Shown: positions 25,527 through 35,500, counted from the stretch's first letter. The stretch is DNA of 64,000 nt from Spirosoma lacussanchae (GCF_005870035.1 NZ_SWJG01000002.1:558001-622000), one strand, 5' to 3'. Numbers and translations are program-made. Notes: generated from the sequence alone by a model not told the origin.

Positions 25527-25534
25527 CAAAGGTA
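25527..25534 (-). promoter_or_regulatory. -7 promoter element of prs
   Basis: On the minus strand this reads TACCTTTG, an exact TAnnTTTG, giving a leader of roughly 15 nt. This supports the ATG at 25505 over upstream in-frame starts. Confidence 0.6.
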
Positions 25535-25677
25535 CGAAAAAAACGGGCGTGCCCAGCAGTTTTCCGGCATATTATGGATGAAGATCGGGGAGCCATCCCG
25601 ACGGACCTCTCGATAAGATAGTGGTTTGAAAGGGAAAGCATACTAAACATTTGGCTCGAACCGGGCCTTGTCTGGCT

Positions 25678-26847
25678 ATGACAGTAGTTCAGACCGACAG
25701 CCACAGACCTACGGCGCCGACGATGCCTGATGCCGGGCAGCTGCACCAGCTTATCCAGCGCATAGCCGATCAGGCCGCTCAGACCGATCGTGACGATGCC
25801 TTTCCGGAGGCTGCTTTTTCGTGGCTGGCCGAGGCCGGTTTGCTGGCCGTTACCCTGCCCGGCCATCCCCTCGATCCCCAACAGGCCAACACGGCCCGGT
25901 TGCTCCAGCTGCTGAAACGCATCGGCGCCGGTAATTTGGCCGTAGGGCGGGTCTACGAAGGGCATATTAACGCCTTACAACTGATAGTCGAGTATGCCAA
26001 TCCGGAGCAGAAACAGCGGTGGTATGCCGACGTAGAACAGGCCAACCGGCTCTTCAGCGTCTGGAACACCCAGGCGGGTGACGGCGTACGTATCCATGCG
26101 CTGGGTGGAGGGCGGTATGAGCTGGAAGGGTCCAAAACATTCGGCTCGGGCTCGGGCTGGATTCAGCGACCATTGGTAACAGGTGAGCTGGTCGGGCAGG
26201 GTCGGTCTGGCTGGCAGATGTGCATCATCCCGACCGAACGGGTTAAAGCCATTCCGCAAGACGATCAGTTCTGGCAACCCCTGGGTATGCGGGCATCAGT
26301 AAGTTACAAACTCGACTTTACGGGCGTAGAGTTGGATGAGAGCGACCTGCTCGGCCAGCCCGGCGATTACTTCCGGCAGCCGCACTTCAGCGGGGGCGCT
26401 ATTCGGTTTGCAGCTGTACAGCTCGGTGGTGCCGAAGCCCTGTATGAAGCCACGCGTACTTTCCTGAATTCAATGAATCGCACCGACGATCCGTTTCAGC
26501 AGGCCCGGCTCGCCGAGATGGCCTATTTGATCGAATCGGGTAATCAGTGGATAAACGCAGCGGGCGCCCGAGCCGACGACTGGCTGGGGCGGGACGAGGA
26601 AGCCGGGCGACTGGTAGCCTATGCCAACATGACCCGGACCGCTATCGAAGAAATCTGCCTGCGCGTGATGACTTTGGCCGAACGCTCGGTAGGAGCCCGG
26701 GGTCTGATGCGACCATTGCCCTTCGAGCGGATTCACCGCGACCTGACGTTTTACCTGCGCCAGCCCGCCCCCGATGCTACCCTGGTCGACATTGGCCGGT
26801 ACGTGCTGCACAATACCACCCCCGCTCATGAGCTCTGGCATGGATAA
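25678..26847 (+). CDS. Acyl-CoA dehydrogenase family protein
   Basis: 389 residues from the ATG at 25678; the frame extends upstream only to a TTG. The architecture is that of acyl-CoA dehydrogenases: N-terminal helices (FSWLAEAGLLAVTLPGHP), a middle beta domain (LFSVWNTQAGDGVRIHALGGGRYELEGSKTFGSGSG, WQMCIIPTERV, FWQPLGMRASVSYKLDFTGVEL) and a C-terminal helical bundle. It lacks an obvious match to the usual 'YGG' flavin motif. Its closest kin seem to be the divergent acyl-CoA dehydrogenases found beside PIG-L deacetylases, rather than beta-oxidation enzymes. The last 8 bases overlap the start of the downstream PIG-L gene (ATGGATAA), so the two products are translationally coupled and should share a pathway. 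Confidence 0.85.
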   Translation: MTVVQTDSHRPTAPTMPDAGQLHQLIQRIADQAAQTDRDDAFPEAAFSWLAEAGLLAVTLPGHPLDPQQANTARLLQLLKRIGAGNLAVGRVYEGHINALQLIVEYANPEQKQRWYADVEQANRLFSVWNTQAGDGVRIHALGGGRYELEGSKTFGSGSGWIQRPLVTGELVGQGRSGWQMCIIPTERVKAIPQDDQFWQPLGMRASVSYKLDFTGVELDESDLLGQPGDYFRQPHFSGGAIRFAAVQLGGAEALYEATRTFLNSMNRTDDPFQQARLAEMAYLIESGNQWINAAGARADDWLGRDEEAGRLVAYANMTRTAIEEICLRVMTLAERSVGARGLMRPLPFERIHRDLTFYLRQPAPDATLVDIGRYVLHNTTPAHELWHG

Positions 26848-27589
26848 AAAACACGTGCTGGACGAACGCGCTCACCCCATCGATCTGGCTGACCTGCACC
26901 CGATTGGCAACGCGCTGATCATTGCTCCCCACCCGGACGATGAATCGCTGGGCTGCGGAGGAACCATTGCCTTATTACGGCAGCGGGGGTACGAGGTGTA
27001 TGTGCTGTTTGTGAGTGATGGCACCATGTCGCATCCCAACTCGCCCAGCTACCCCGCCGACCGACTGCGCCAGGTTCGGGAAGCCGAAGCGCTTGAAGCC
27101 TTAACCCAACTGCATGTACCGGTTAGTAACGCCCTGTTCATGCGGCTGAAAGACCGGCAGGTGCCTATACCGGCCCAGGCCAGCTTCCCGGACGCGGTTG
27201 CGCAGATGCGTCAGCTACTGATTGATGTCAATCCCGCTACGGTGTTTGTGCCCTGGCGCCGTGATCCCCACCCCGACCATCGGGCGTCGTGGCAGATACT
27301 CAATGCCGTACTGGCGGGCCTGCCTTACCAGCCACGGGTGCTCGAATACCTGATCTGGCTCTGGGAACTGGGCGACGAGCGCGATATGCCCGGCCCCGAA
27401 GAAATGCGGGTTTGGCAGGTTCCGATTGGCTTGGTCATGGCCCAGCGCGACGAAGCCATTGCGGCCCATCGCTCGCAGGTGACGCGGATGATCGACGATG
27501 ACCCCACCGCGTTTTACCTGTCGCCGGAGCTGTTAGCTCATTTCAACGCTCCGCGGGAGCTGTTTCTGGAAGCCATCCAAAAGGAGTAA
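26840..27589 (+). CDS. PIG-L family deacetylase (cytoplasmic)
   Basis: 249 residues from the ATG at 26840, which overlaps the stop of the acyl-CoA dehydrogenase gene by 8 bp. It is a single-domain PIG-L/LmbE protein with the zinc motif IIAPHPDDESLGCGGT and the second motif WRRDPHPDHRASW near residue 140. There is no signal peptide. These enzymes remove acetyl (or other acyl) groups from amino sugars such as GlcNAc-inositol. The coupling with an acyl-CoA dehydrogenase homologue, and a NodS-like methyltransferase 2.8 kb downstream, matches a gene set seen in many proteobacteria whose product is not established. A bidirectional terminator follows. Confidence 0.88.
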   Translation: MDKKHVLDERAHPIDLADLHPIGNALIIAPHPDDESLGCGGTIALLRQRGYEVYVLFVSDGTMSHPNSPSYPADRLRQVREAEALEALTQLHVPVSNALFMRLKDRQVPIPAQASFPDAVAQMRQLLIDVNPATVFVPWRRDPHPDHRASWQILNAVLAGLPYQPRVLEYLIWLWELGDERDMPGPEEMRVWQVPIGLVMAQRDEAIAAHRSQVTRMIDDDPTAFYLSPELLAHFNAPRELFLEAIQKE

Positions 27590-27601
27590 TCCTGAATAAA
27601 G

Positions 27602-27663
27602 TAATCAGTCGGGGTGGTTTAGCGTAGCAATTAGCTTCTACGCTAAACCACCCCGACTGATTA
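27602..27663. terminator. Bidirectional terminator with a perfect 26-bp stem
   Basis: Arms 27602-27627 and 27638-27663 are exact complements (outer end TAATCAGTCGGGGTGG) with a 10-nt loop. The element lies between the convergent PIG-L and aldo/keto reductase genes. The stem is unusually long for a simple terminator. Confidence 0.8.
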
Positions 27664-27671
27664 TACTGTCG

Positions 27672-28526
27672 TTAAAAATCGATCTCGTCGGGGTTCAGGC
27701 CCGATCCACCGATGTAGGGCAGGTTGTTGATGGCTTGCATGTCGGCTTCGCTGATGGTAAAGTCGAAAACGTCTGTATTGGCTTTGATGCGCTCCGGCGT
27801 CACTGATTTGGGCAGGGGGAGGGTTCCGTTCTGCAGGCACCAGCGAATACACAACTGGGCTACCGACTTGTTGTAGTTACCGGCTATTTCAGCCAGCGTT
27901 TCGTTGCCGAGCATTTTGCCGGTACCCAGTGGTCCCCAGGCTTCGATCAGGATGTTATGCTGTCGGCAGAAATCTACTGTTTCGGCCTGTCTCTGCCCCG
28001 GGTGGTATTCGATCTGGTTGATGGCTGGTATCACATCGGCTTTGTCCATCAGCGCGTCCAGGTGGTGGGGCAGGAAGTTACTGGTGCCGATGGCTTTGAT
28101 CCGGCCGTCTTTGTGCAGCTGCTCAAACGCCCGCCAGGTGTCGGCGTTAATGGCCTGCCAGTCAGAAAACCGGCGCGCATTGGCGGGCCAGTGAATCAGG
28201 TATAGGTCGAGGTAGTCGAGCTGCAGGTCGCTGAGCGTTTTCTCGAACGCCTTCATGGTTTTATCGTAGCCGCGCTCCGTATTCCATAGCTTACTGGTGA
28301 TGAATAGTTCCGTCCTGTCGACGCCCGACTCGGCCAGGGCGGTTCCAATGCTGGTTTCGTTGCCATAGACTGCTGCCGTGTCAATGTGTCGATAACCGGC
28401 TTCGAGAGCGGCTTTGACGGCCGAGATGGCGGTATCGCCATCGGGTGTTTGCCAGGTTCCGAAGCCAACGCCCGGAATGAGGGTACCGTTGTTTAAGGTG
28501 TATGTGTCTGTGATTGACTCAATCAT
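27672..28526 (-). CDS. Aldo/keto reductase
   Basis: 284 residues, the usual length of an AKR5-like (2,5-diketo-D-gluconate reductase type) enzyme. The catalytic tetrad is visible: Asp and Tyr in HIDTAAVYGNE, Lys in FITSKLW and His in DLYLIHWP. The NADPH-binding motifs are AIGTSNFLPHHLDAL, INQIEYHPGQRQ, EAWGPLGTGKML, and LPKSVTPERIKANTDVFDF. It would reduce a small aldehyde or ketone in the cytoplasm. It interrupts the plus-strand PIG-L/methyltransferase group and is divergent from the M81 peptidase gene. Nothing in the sequence fixes its substrate. Confidence 0.92.
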   Translation of the reverse strand: MIESITDTYTLNNGTLIPGVGFGTWQTPDGDTAISAVKAALEAGYRHIDTAAVYGNETSIGTALAESGVDRTELFITSKLWNTERGYDKTMKAFEKTLSDLQLDYLDLYLIHWPANARRFSDWQAINADTWRAFEQLHKDGRIKAIGTSNFLPHHLDALMDKADVIPAINQIEYHPGQRQAETVDFCRQHNILIEAWGPLGTGKMLGNETLAEIAGNYNKSVAQLCIRWCLQNGTLPLPKSVTPERIKANTDVFDFTISEADMQAINNLPYIGGSGLNPDEIDF

Positions 28527-28669
28527 GATACAGGTACTGTTTGTTTGGGTTGTTGTACCTATAAACTACCCGAACGGGCCGCTTTGTTCATACCTGTTCT
28601 TCCCTGGCCGGGCCTGCTTAAAGTATAGGGTGCCTTCGGAAAGCAGGCCGTATCGTTTAACTTGGGGCC

Positions 28670-30244
28670 ATGAAACAGCTTCTCGCAGGATTTGTCATCT
28701 GGTTTTTTGTTAGTACCAACGGGCTGACTCAATCGACGGGGCAGCCCGGACCCGCCAAACTACCCCGCATTGCCATTGCCGGTCTGGGCATTGAGTCGAG
28801 CACCTTTTCGCCGGCGCTGACCCACGAAGAAGCGTTCCATGCACGGTATGGCCCGGAGGTGTTCAATGCCTATCCGTTCATGATGCCGGTATCGCCCCTG
28901 CGCAAACAGGCGCTCTGGTTGCCCACCGTTGTTGGCAAGTCGCTGCCGGGCGGAGCCGTAACGCGGGAGGCCTACGAGTCGCTGGTGACCAAAACCCTCG
29001 ATTCACTGAAGAAGTATGGCCCTTATGATGGACTTTATTTCGACATCCATGGCGCTATGAGTGTAGTCGGACTCGACGATCCGGAAGGGGATTTTCTGAC
29101 TCGTATCCGCCAGGTGATTGGCTACAAAACACTTGTTTCAACGTCTATGGATCTGCATGGCAACGTGTCGTGGCGACTGGCTCAGCAGACAGACCTGATG
29201 ACCTGCTACCGGATGGCTCCGCACGAAGACGCCATGCAAACCAAAGAGCGGGCCGTGGTTAACCTGCTGGAGCGCATCAAAAGCGGGAAGGGCAAACCCG
29301 CCTACAAAGCCTGGATACCCGTGCCGATCCTGCTGCCGGGCGAGAAAACCAGTACCCGTATAGAGCCGGGCCGGAGCCTATATCAGCAGGTAGAACCAGC
29401 CTCGAAGCAGCCCGGCATTGTTGATGCCGCTATCTGGATTGGCTACGCCTGGGCCGATGAACCCCGTAATCAGGCGGTGGTGATGGTTACCGGCGACGAT
29501 AAGGCCGCCGTAACCCAGGCGGCTGAGAAACTGGCCCGTAACTTTTGGGGTGTTCGGCATCAGTTCGACTTCGTAGCCCCTACCGGTTCGCTGGAAAAAT
29601 GCCTGGCCGACGCGCTGGCCAGCCCTAAACATCCGTTCTTCATCAGCGATACGGGCGATAACCCGACGGCGGGTGGAGCGGGCGACGTAACCTGGACACT
29701 CACCCAGCTCCTGGCCCGACCCGAATTTCAGAAAGCCAACGGCCCGTCACTGATTTACGCGTCGATTCCCGATGCGGACCTGGTGAAAAAGGCCATCGTA
29801 GCTGGGGTGGGTGGTCTGGTAGACGGAACGGCGGGCGCGCGGGTCGATGCGCGGTTTGCGCCACCCGTCAAGCTCCGAGGGACGGTAACCTCAATTGTTC
29901 GTGGGGATAAGGATGCGGAAGTGGAAGTTGTCGTCAAAGTGGGCAGTATCTACGTCATCGTCACTCAGAAACGGAAACCCTACCATAAGGAGATCGATTT
30001 TACCCGGCTCGGCCTGAAGCCCCGCGAAGCCAATATCGTTGTGGTCAAGATTGGCTATCTCGAACCCGAGCTCTATGCCATGCAGCAGGGCTGGATTATG
30101 GCCCTGACACCGGGTGGCGTCAATCAGGACCTAGCCCGGCTTCCCTACAAACGCATTCGACGGCCCATGTTCCCGTTCGACAAAGACATGAAAACGCCCG
30201 ATCTGTCGGCCCAGCTGGTGCCCATCTCCGGTACGTCGAAGTAA
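28670..30244 (+). CDS. Exported M81-family (MlrC-like) metallopeptidase
   Basis: 524 residues with an N-terminal signal peptide (LLAGFVIWFFVSTNGLTQ). The rest is the M81/microcystinase C family: RIAIAGLGIESSTFSP (metal-ligand Glu), YFDIHGAMSVVGLDDPEGDFL, STSMDLHGNVS (Asp and His ligands), MAPHEDAMQTKERA, and the C-terminal signature SDTGDNPTAGGAGDVTW. MlrC opens linear microcystin peptides, but most family members act on other peptides or amides. Export to the periplasm is predicted. It is divergent from the aldo/keto reductase and followed by a 193-bp spacer. Confidence 0.88.
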   Translation: MKQLLAGFVIWFFVSTNGLTQSTGQPGPAKLPRIAIAGLGIESSTFSPALTHEEAFHARYGPEVFNAYPFMMPVSPLRKQALWLPTVVGKSLPGGAVTREAYESLVTKTLDSLKKYGPYDGLYFDIHGAMSVVGLDDPEGDFLTRIRQVIGYKTLVSTSMDLHGNVSWRLAQQTDLMTCYRMAPHEDAMQTKERAVVNLLERIKSGKGKPAYKAWIPVPILLPGEKTSTRIEPGRSLYQQVEPASKQPGIVDAAIWIGYAWADEPRNQAVVMVTGDDKAAVTQAAEKLARNFWGVRHQFDFVAPTGSLEKCLADALASPKHPFFISDTGDNPTAGGAGDVTWTLTQLLARPEFQKANGPSLIYASIPDADLVKKAIVAGVGGLVDGTAGARVDARFAPPVKLRGTVTSIVRGDKDAEVEVVVKVGSIYVIVTQKRKPYHKEIDFTRLGLKPREANIVVVKIGYLEPELYAMQQGWIMALTPGGVNQDLARLPYKRIRRPMFPFDKDMKTPDLSAQLVPISGTSK

Positions 30245-30437
30245 GCGCTGCCAGTCCGTTAGTTGAACGATTACCGAACCGCACCGGGCGATAAGCTGGT
30301 CTGGCTCTTGACTGATTTGCTGAACGACTGCGGGTACGAACGGGCTGCTGCAACAACGCTTATCGGACCAAACAATCTGCCTGTTTTGGGCTTTCTTACA
30401 GTATTGACATCATCAGCAATCAGATAACCTGCTCAAC

Positions 30438-31028
30438 GTGGCCACGAACACCCTTCCGGCAACCTACTTCGACGATGTATACCGCGCCAGCGACGACCCG
30501 TGGGCGTTTGCAACAAGCCCCTACGAACGGGCTAAATACGAAGCAACCATAGCCGCTCTGCCCAATGCGCACTATCACAACGGATTTGAAATAGGCTGCT
30601 CGATCGGGGTGTTGAGTGAGATGCTGGCCCGCCGTTGTGAGCAGCTGCTGTCGGTCGATGCCAGTGAACTGCCGCTGAAAACGGCCCGGCAGCGACTGGC
30701 TCCCTATACACATGTCAGTATCGAACAGATGGTCATTCCGGACCAGTTTCCGGACGGGCCGTTCGATCTGATTCTGCTGTCGGAGGTGGGCTATTACCTC
30801 TCGCTCGATGACCTGACCCGGGCGCGGCAGCGAATGATCGACACCCTCTCGCCCGGTGGGCACCTGCTGCTCGTACACTGGACGCCCTTTGTTCCTGATT
30901 ATCCGCTGACGGGCGATCAGGTTCATGACCATTTTATGGCTATTGCCGGCGCTGACCAGCCCCTGACTCATCTGCTGAACCAGCGGGCCGATACCTACCG
31001 GCTCGATCTGTTCCAGAAACAGATCTGA
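30438..31028 (+). CDS. NodS-like SAM-dependent methyltransferase
   Basis: 196 residues from a GTG start (no in-frame ATG upstream). The N-terminal YFDDVYRASDDPWAFATSPYERAKYEATIAAL is the hallmark of the NodS family. The SAM-binding motif I is GFEIGCSIGVLSEML, with the acidic residue in LLSVDASE and motif IV FDLILLSEVGYYLS. Rhizobial NodS N-methylates the de-acetylated amino sugar of Nod factors, acting after the NodB deacetylase. Here a PIG-L deacetylase lies 2.8 kb upstream on the same strand, which suggests a parallel deacetylate-then-N-methylate logic (inference). The spacer before it, 30245-30437, holds nothing else I can recognise. Confidence 0.85.
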   Translation: MATNTLPATYFDDVYRASDDPWAFATSPYERAKYEATIAALPNAHYHNGFEIGCSIGVLSEMLARRCEQLLSVDASELPLKTARQRLAPYTHVSIEQMVIPDQFPDGPFDLILLSEVGYYLSLDDLTRARQRMIDTLSPGGHLLLVHWTPFVPDYPLTGDQVHDHFMAIAGADQPLTHLLNQRADTYRLDLFQKQI

Positions 31029-31035
31029 TGCTTCG

Positions 31036-31083
31036 GGCGCAAAAAAAACGCGATGGAGAGATCCATCGCGTTTTTTTTGCGCC
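31036..31083. terminator. Bidirectional Rho-independent terminator
   Basis: A long stem (outer GGCGCAAAAAAAACGCGATGG and complement) with a short loop gives eight-base U-runs in both directions. It lies between the convergent NodS-like and cytochrome c genes. Confidence 0.9.
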
Positions 31084-31092
31084 GTTTACAAC

Positions 31093-31494
31093 CTACGATT
31101 TCTTGGTTGTCGTCTTTTTGGTCGTGGTCGACTTTTTGGTGCTGGTTTTCTTGCCCGTATCATCGAGCGAGTTGATCCAGACGGCCAGTTTCATCGCATC
31201 TTCCTTGGGAACCTGCTTCATAGCAGCCATGGGAGGGTAGCCCGGCCAGTTGGTAGGAACGGGATTGTAGATCAGGTCCACAATCTTCTCATTCGAATAG
31301 TTTTTCTTGGCCACATCAACGTATGCCGGACCTACCAGCCGCTGGTTGGGGCGGTGGCAGGCAATGCAGGTATATTTGCTCATCAGCGCATTCATATCTG
31401 CCGGAATATCGGCTGTTGGTGCCTGTGCGTTAACGTTGAATGCAGCTACGGTCAAAGCGGTCGTAGCGAGGAGGGTACCAAACAATTTTTTCAT
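31093..31494 (-). CDS. Small periplasmic c-type cytochrome
   Basis: 133 residues from the ATG at 31494. A signal peptide (KKLFGTLLATTALTVAAFNVNAQ) precedes a single haem-c site CIACH (residues 43-47). The axial Met is probably in YPPMAAM. GPAYVDVAKKNY and the spacing match class I cytochromes c551/552. The C-terminus is an unusual low-complexity run of about 18 Lys/Thr/Ser residues (KKSTTTKKTTTKK). It should carry electrons in the periplasm, and its partner is unknown. The cytochrome domain of the sugar dehydrogenase at 46.9 kb has a related sequence (CKACHFTDKKSVGPAFLDVAKRY). A matching promoter lies upstream. Confidence 0.9.
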   Translation of the reverse strand: MKKLFGTLLATTALTVAAFNVNAQAPTADIPADMNALMSKYTCIACHRPNQRLVGPAYVDVAKKNYSNEKIVDLIYNPVPTNWPGYPPMAAMKQVPKEDAMKLAVWINSLDDTGKKTSTKKSTTTKKTTTKKS

Positions 31495-31551
31495 GTGAAC
31501 CGGGTAAGCGATTAATTGGAAAAAAGAATAGCAGGCTATAGGCAAGCCTCA

Positions 31552-31582
31552 CAAAAATAGAGGCTTCCAGATGATAAGCCAA
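31552..31582 (-). promoter_or_regulatory. Promoter of the cytochrome c gene
   Basis: On the minus strand TTG (31580-31582) is followed after 20 bp by TATTTTTG (31552-31559), a good match to the Bacteroidota -33/-7 pattern. The predicted leader is about 50 nt. Confidence 0.6.
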
Positions 31583-31665
31583 TCGAGGCTTGGGATTTTC
31601 CTACTAAAACAATTGTCAGACAATAGTTTCTTTAAATCGTTTAAAATAAAAACACATTTTTTTCA

Positions 31666-32403
31666 ATGACACCCATCGACCGTTTCTCCGGGCATGCCGG
31701 CCTATACGCTCAGTATCGGATTGATTATCCGGCCGAGTTATTCGATTTCGTGCTCTCATTCGTCACAGACCGACAAAAGGCCTGGGATTGTGCCACGGGC
31801 AACGGACAGGTGGCGGGCGCCCTGGCTGAGGTGTTTTCGCGTGTCGACGCTACCGATATCAGCGAAGCCCAGTTGGCGCAGGCCGTACAGCACCCGGCCA
31901 TACACTATCAACTCTGCACGGCCGAACAAACGCCTTTCGCCGATCATACGTTCGATCTCGTCACGGTAGCCCAGGCCCTGCACTGGTTCGACGTAGAGGC
32001 TTTCCACCGGGAGGTCAGGCGGGTAGCTAAACCGGGTGCTGTACTGGCCGAGTGGGGGTATGGTCTGGTTGTGCTGGGAGAGGAACTTGATGCCGTTCTG
32101 GTTGATTTTTACCGCAACCGGGTCGGTCCGTACTGGGACCCGCAGCGCGCCTACATCGATAATGCCTACGCCACGCTGCCATTCCCGTTTGCCGATCGGC
32201 AGCAGGTGTCGTTCATCATCCGGCGGAGCTGGACGCTGGATCGGTTCCTGAATTACCTCCGAACGTGGTCGGCTGTACGTCAGTACATTCACGAGAACGA
32301 AGAAGATCCGGTCATTCACCTGGGCGAAACACTCAAACCCGTTTGGGGGGCGGGGGAGCGGGAAGTTCAGTTTCCGGTGTTTCTGCGGCTGGGGCGGGTG
32401 TAA
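31666..32403 (+). CDS. Class I SAM-dependent methyltransferase (Methyltransf_11 type)
   Basis: 245 residues with the Rossmann-type methyltransferase fold. Motif I is AWDCATGNGQVAGALAEVF, motif II VDATDISEAQL, motif III CTAEQTPFADHTFDLVTVAQALHWFD and then REVRRVAKPGAVLAEWGYG. This pattern, with an N-terminal DRFSGHAGLYAQYRIDYPAEL, is that of a common family similar to yeast trans-aconitate methyltransferase and to plant proteins of unknown substrate. It is cytoplasmic. No operon partner is evident: the cytochrome gene is divergent and the SusC gene follows after 141 bp with its own promoter. Confidence 0.85.
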   Translation: MTPIDRFSGHAGLYAQYRIDYPAELFDFVLSFVTDRQKAWDCATGNGQVAGALAEVFSRVDATDISEAQLAQAVQHPAIHYQLCTAEQTPFADHTFDLVTVAQALHWFDVEAFHREVRRVAKPGAVLAEWGYGLVVLGEELDAVLVDFYRNRVGPYWDPQRAYIDNAYATLPFPFADRQQVSFIIRRSWTLDRFLNYLRTWSAVRQYIHENEEDPVIHLGETLKPVWGAGEREVQFPVFLRLGRV

Positions 32404-32508
32404 GTGTCGGGCCGGATCAGGTCGGGCCTATCGACCTGAAAAAAGGGAATTATGGCGGTTGAGTATGGTTCTGTAAAGATTAAATAGTACGGACGTAGGA
32501 GTCAGTTG

Positions 32509-32516
32509 TATATTTG
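32509..32516 (+). promoter_or_regulatory. -7 promoter element of the SusC/SusD operon
   Basis: TATATTTG matches TAnnTTTG and lies 29 bp before the susC start, consistent with the ATG at 32545. No clear -33 element or regulator binding site was found. Confidence 0.55.
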
Positions 32517-32544
32517 CTCTGTAGAACCTAAAACTCAACGATCC

Positions 32545-35500
32545 ATGTGTAGAATACGTTATACACTTCTCCTGGTGTGGATAGCCGTCTGTGGACTGGC
32601 CCACGCCCAGAATCAACAAATTACCGGACGAGTCACGTCGCAAAGTGACAAACAGGGGTTGCCGGGGGTGAGCGTCATCATCAAAGGCACCACCACCGGT
32701 ACCGCCACGGATGCCAACGGCGCCTACACGCTGTCGGCGGGGCAGGGCGCTGTGCTGCAGTTCAGCATGATCGGTATGAAGCCGCAGGAGGTGACGGTGG
32801 GCAATCAGACCCAGATCAACGTTGAACTGGCCGATGATGCCAAAGCGCTCGAAGAAGTCGTGGTGGTGGGCTACGGTACCCAGCGAAAGATTGACGTAAC
32901 AGGCGCCGTTGCGCAGGTAAAAGGCGAAGAGCTGGTTCGGCAACCTGTTCTGTCGGCAACGCAGGCCCTCCAGAGCAAGGTAGCGGGCGTACAGGTTATC
33001 AACTCCGGTGCCCCCGGACAGGCGCCCGTTGTCCGGATTCGGGGTACGGGTACGCTGCTGGGCGGGGCCGATCCGCTGTACGTCGTTGATGGGATCATTA
33101 CTGAAGACATCCGGAACATCAACACTTCCGACATCACTTCGGTCGATATCCTGAAGGACGCATCCGCCACCGCCATTTACGGGGTTCGGGCCGCCAACGG
33201 CGTGGTGCTGATCACCACACGGCGCGGTCGGTCGGGGGCTCCGCAGGTCACTTACGATGGCTACGTGGGGATTCGTACGCCAGCCAGCCGGGTCAAGATG
33301 GCTGATGCACAGTTGTTTGCGCAGTATAACAACGAAGCCGTTCGCTACGACAGCCAGACCGATCCGCTTCCGTTCGATCCGGCTGCCATTACGGCCAATA
33401 CCGACTGGTTTCGCGAAATTACCCGCACGGGTATCCAGCATAACCACGCCCTGTCGGTCAGTGGCGGCACCGAGAAAACGACCTATCTCTTCAGCGCCAG
33501 CTATTTCAACGAAAAAGGGATTCTGCGCCGGAATGACTACAACCGGCTGGTACTGCGTCTGAACAACGACTATACCCTGTCGCCAGCCCTGAAACTGGGC
33601 CATAACCTGAGCCTGGCCAACAGCAATTCGGTACTGGCCGACGCGGGCAGCGCCCTGCTCGAAACCACCGACAACATCAGCACGACCTCGCCCGTTCGGG
33701 GCAGCGGCTCGGTGTATTCGGCCTTCACGAACGCCTACCGGCAGGCCCCGCTGGTACCGGTTTACAATCCGGACGGGACCTACGGTTTCACGGCCCGGAA
33801 CAACGTCGCCAACCCCATTGCACAGCTCGACTACACCAACTTCGAGGCAAAGGGGCTGCGTTTGCAGGGGTCGTTTTTCGCGAACCTGACCATTGCCAAG
33901 CACATCACCGTTATTTCCAACTTCGGTATCGAGTCGAACGTGCTGCGGTCGTACAACTACTCGCCCGTGTACCGGGTGTCGGCTAACCAGCAGAATGCGG
34001 TCAGCACCCTGACGGTGGGGCGGTCGAACAACGCGCGCTGGCTCTGGACCAACACGGCCGAATACGCCAATACCTTTGCCGAACGCCATACGGTAAAAGT
34101 CTTGGCCGGTTTCGTGAACGAACGGTTTCAGGGGGATGTGCTGCGGAGTGCCCGGCAGGATGTGCCGCCCCAGTCGAACTACTTTTATCTAAACACGGGG
34201 AATGCCTCAACGGCCACCAACGAACAGACCGGAACCCTCGAAACCCGCCAGTCGTACATTGGTCGGGTCAACTACAACTTCGCTGACCGGTACCTGCTTA
34301 CGGCTACGGCCCGCTATGACGGATCGAGCAAATTCCCGACCAGTAATCGCTGGGGTTTCTTTCCCTCTATTGGGGCCGGCTGGGTGATCAGTGAAGAATC
34401 GTTCATGCGGGGCAAAACGCCGTTCGACGTGCTGAAAGCCCGCGTCAGCTGGGGGCAGACGGGTAACGACCGCATTCCGGCCAGTGCGTTCCAGTACACC
34501 ATTGCCAGCGGACTCGATTATGCGTTCGGACCCGACCAGAGTTCGCAACAGGGCCGTACCATCACGAACCTGATCGATCCCAATCTGCGCTGGGAGATTA
34601 CGACCGGTACCGACGTCGGGCTGGAGTTTGCGCTGGCCAAGAACCGGCTGAGCGGTGAGATAGCCTACTATCAGAAACGTACCCGTGACGCATTGTTCCT
34701 GCGGCCCATCGACGCTATTTTCGGCGACCTGGACGGGTCGTACCTGACCAATGCGGCCACGGTACTGAACAAAGGAGTGGAATTCGGTCTGAACTGGCGC
34801 AACTCGGTAAATACCAGCTTCCAGTACAATATCGGGGCTAACGTGACCATGAACCGCAACCGGCTCGAAGATGTGCAGGGTGGTCTGCCCATCAACGACG
34901 GTGGCATCGGCAACGGTCAGTTTACGACCCGCACCGCCGTGGGGCAACCCGTAGGTTCGTTCTGGGTATGGCAAACGGATGGTATTTTTCAGACGCAGGA
35001 GCAGGTCAACAACACGGCGGCCAAGATTGAAGGCACCAAACCCGGCGATTTCCGGTACGTCGATCAGAACGGAGACGGCAGTATCGATGACGAAGACCGC
35101 GTCTTCGTTGGGTCGTACCAGCCCAGGCTGTATTTCGGCGTCAACGGCGGGTTTACCTACCGCAGCATCGACTTCTCGACGGACTGGTACGCCAACTTCG
35201 GTAACCAGGTCTACAACGGCAAGAAAGCGCAGCGGTTCGGTAACGAAAATATCGAAGCCTCGCGGGCTGATCGCTGGACGCCCACTAACCCCAGCAATAC
35301 TGAGCCCCGCGCCAGCAATGCCGTACCGGTCTCGTCGACCTACTACGTTGAGTCCGGCTCGTTTTTTCGGATCAACAACGTAACGCTGGGTTATACGCTG
35401 CCCAAAACGCTGGTATCGAAGGCGAAACTTAACCGCGCCCGACTATACGTGACGGCGCAGAACGCATTGACCATCAAATCGTTTTCGGGCTATTCGCCCG

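Noticed and set aside
32428..34089. A 553-codon antisense frame across susC
   Set aside because: It is opposite a clear SusC coding region, and its translation lacks any family motif. It is a shadow of GC-rich codon use, as are other long antisense frames at 35659-37035 and 20678-21721.
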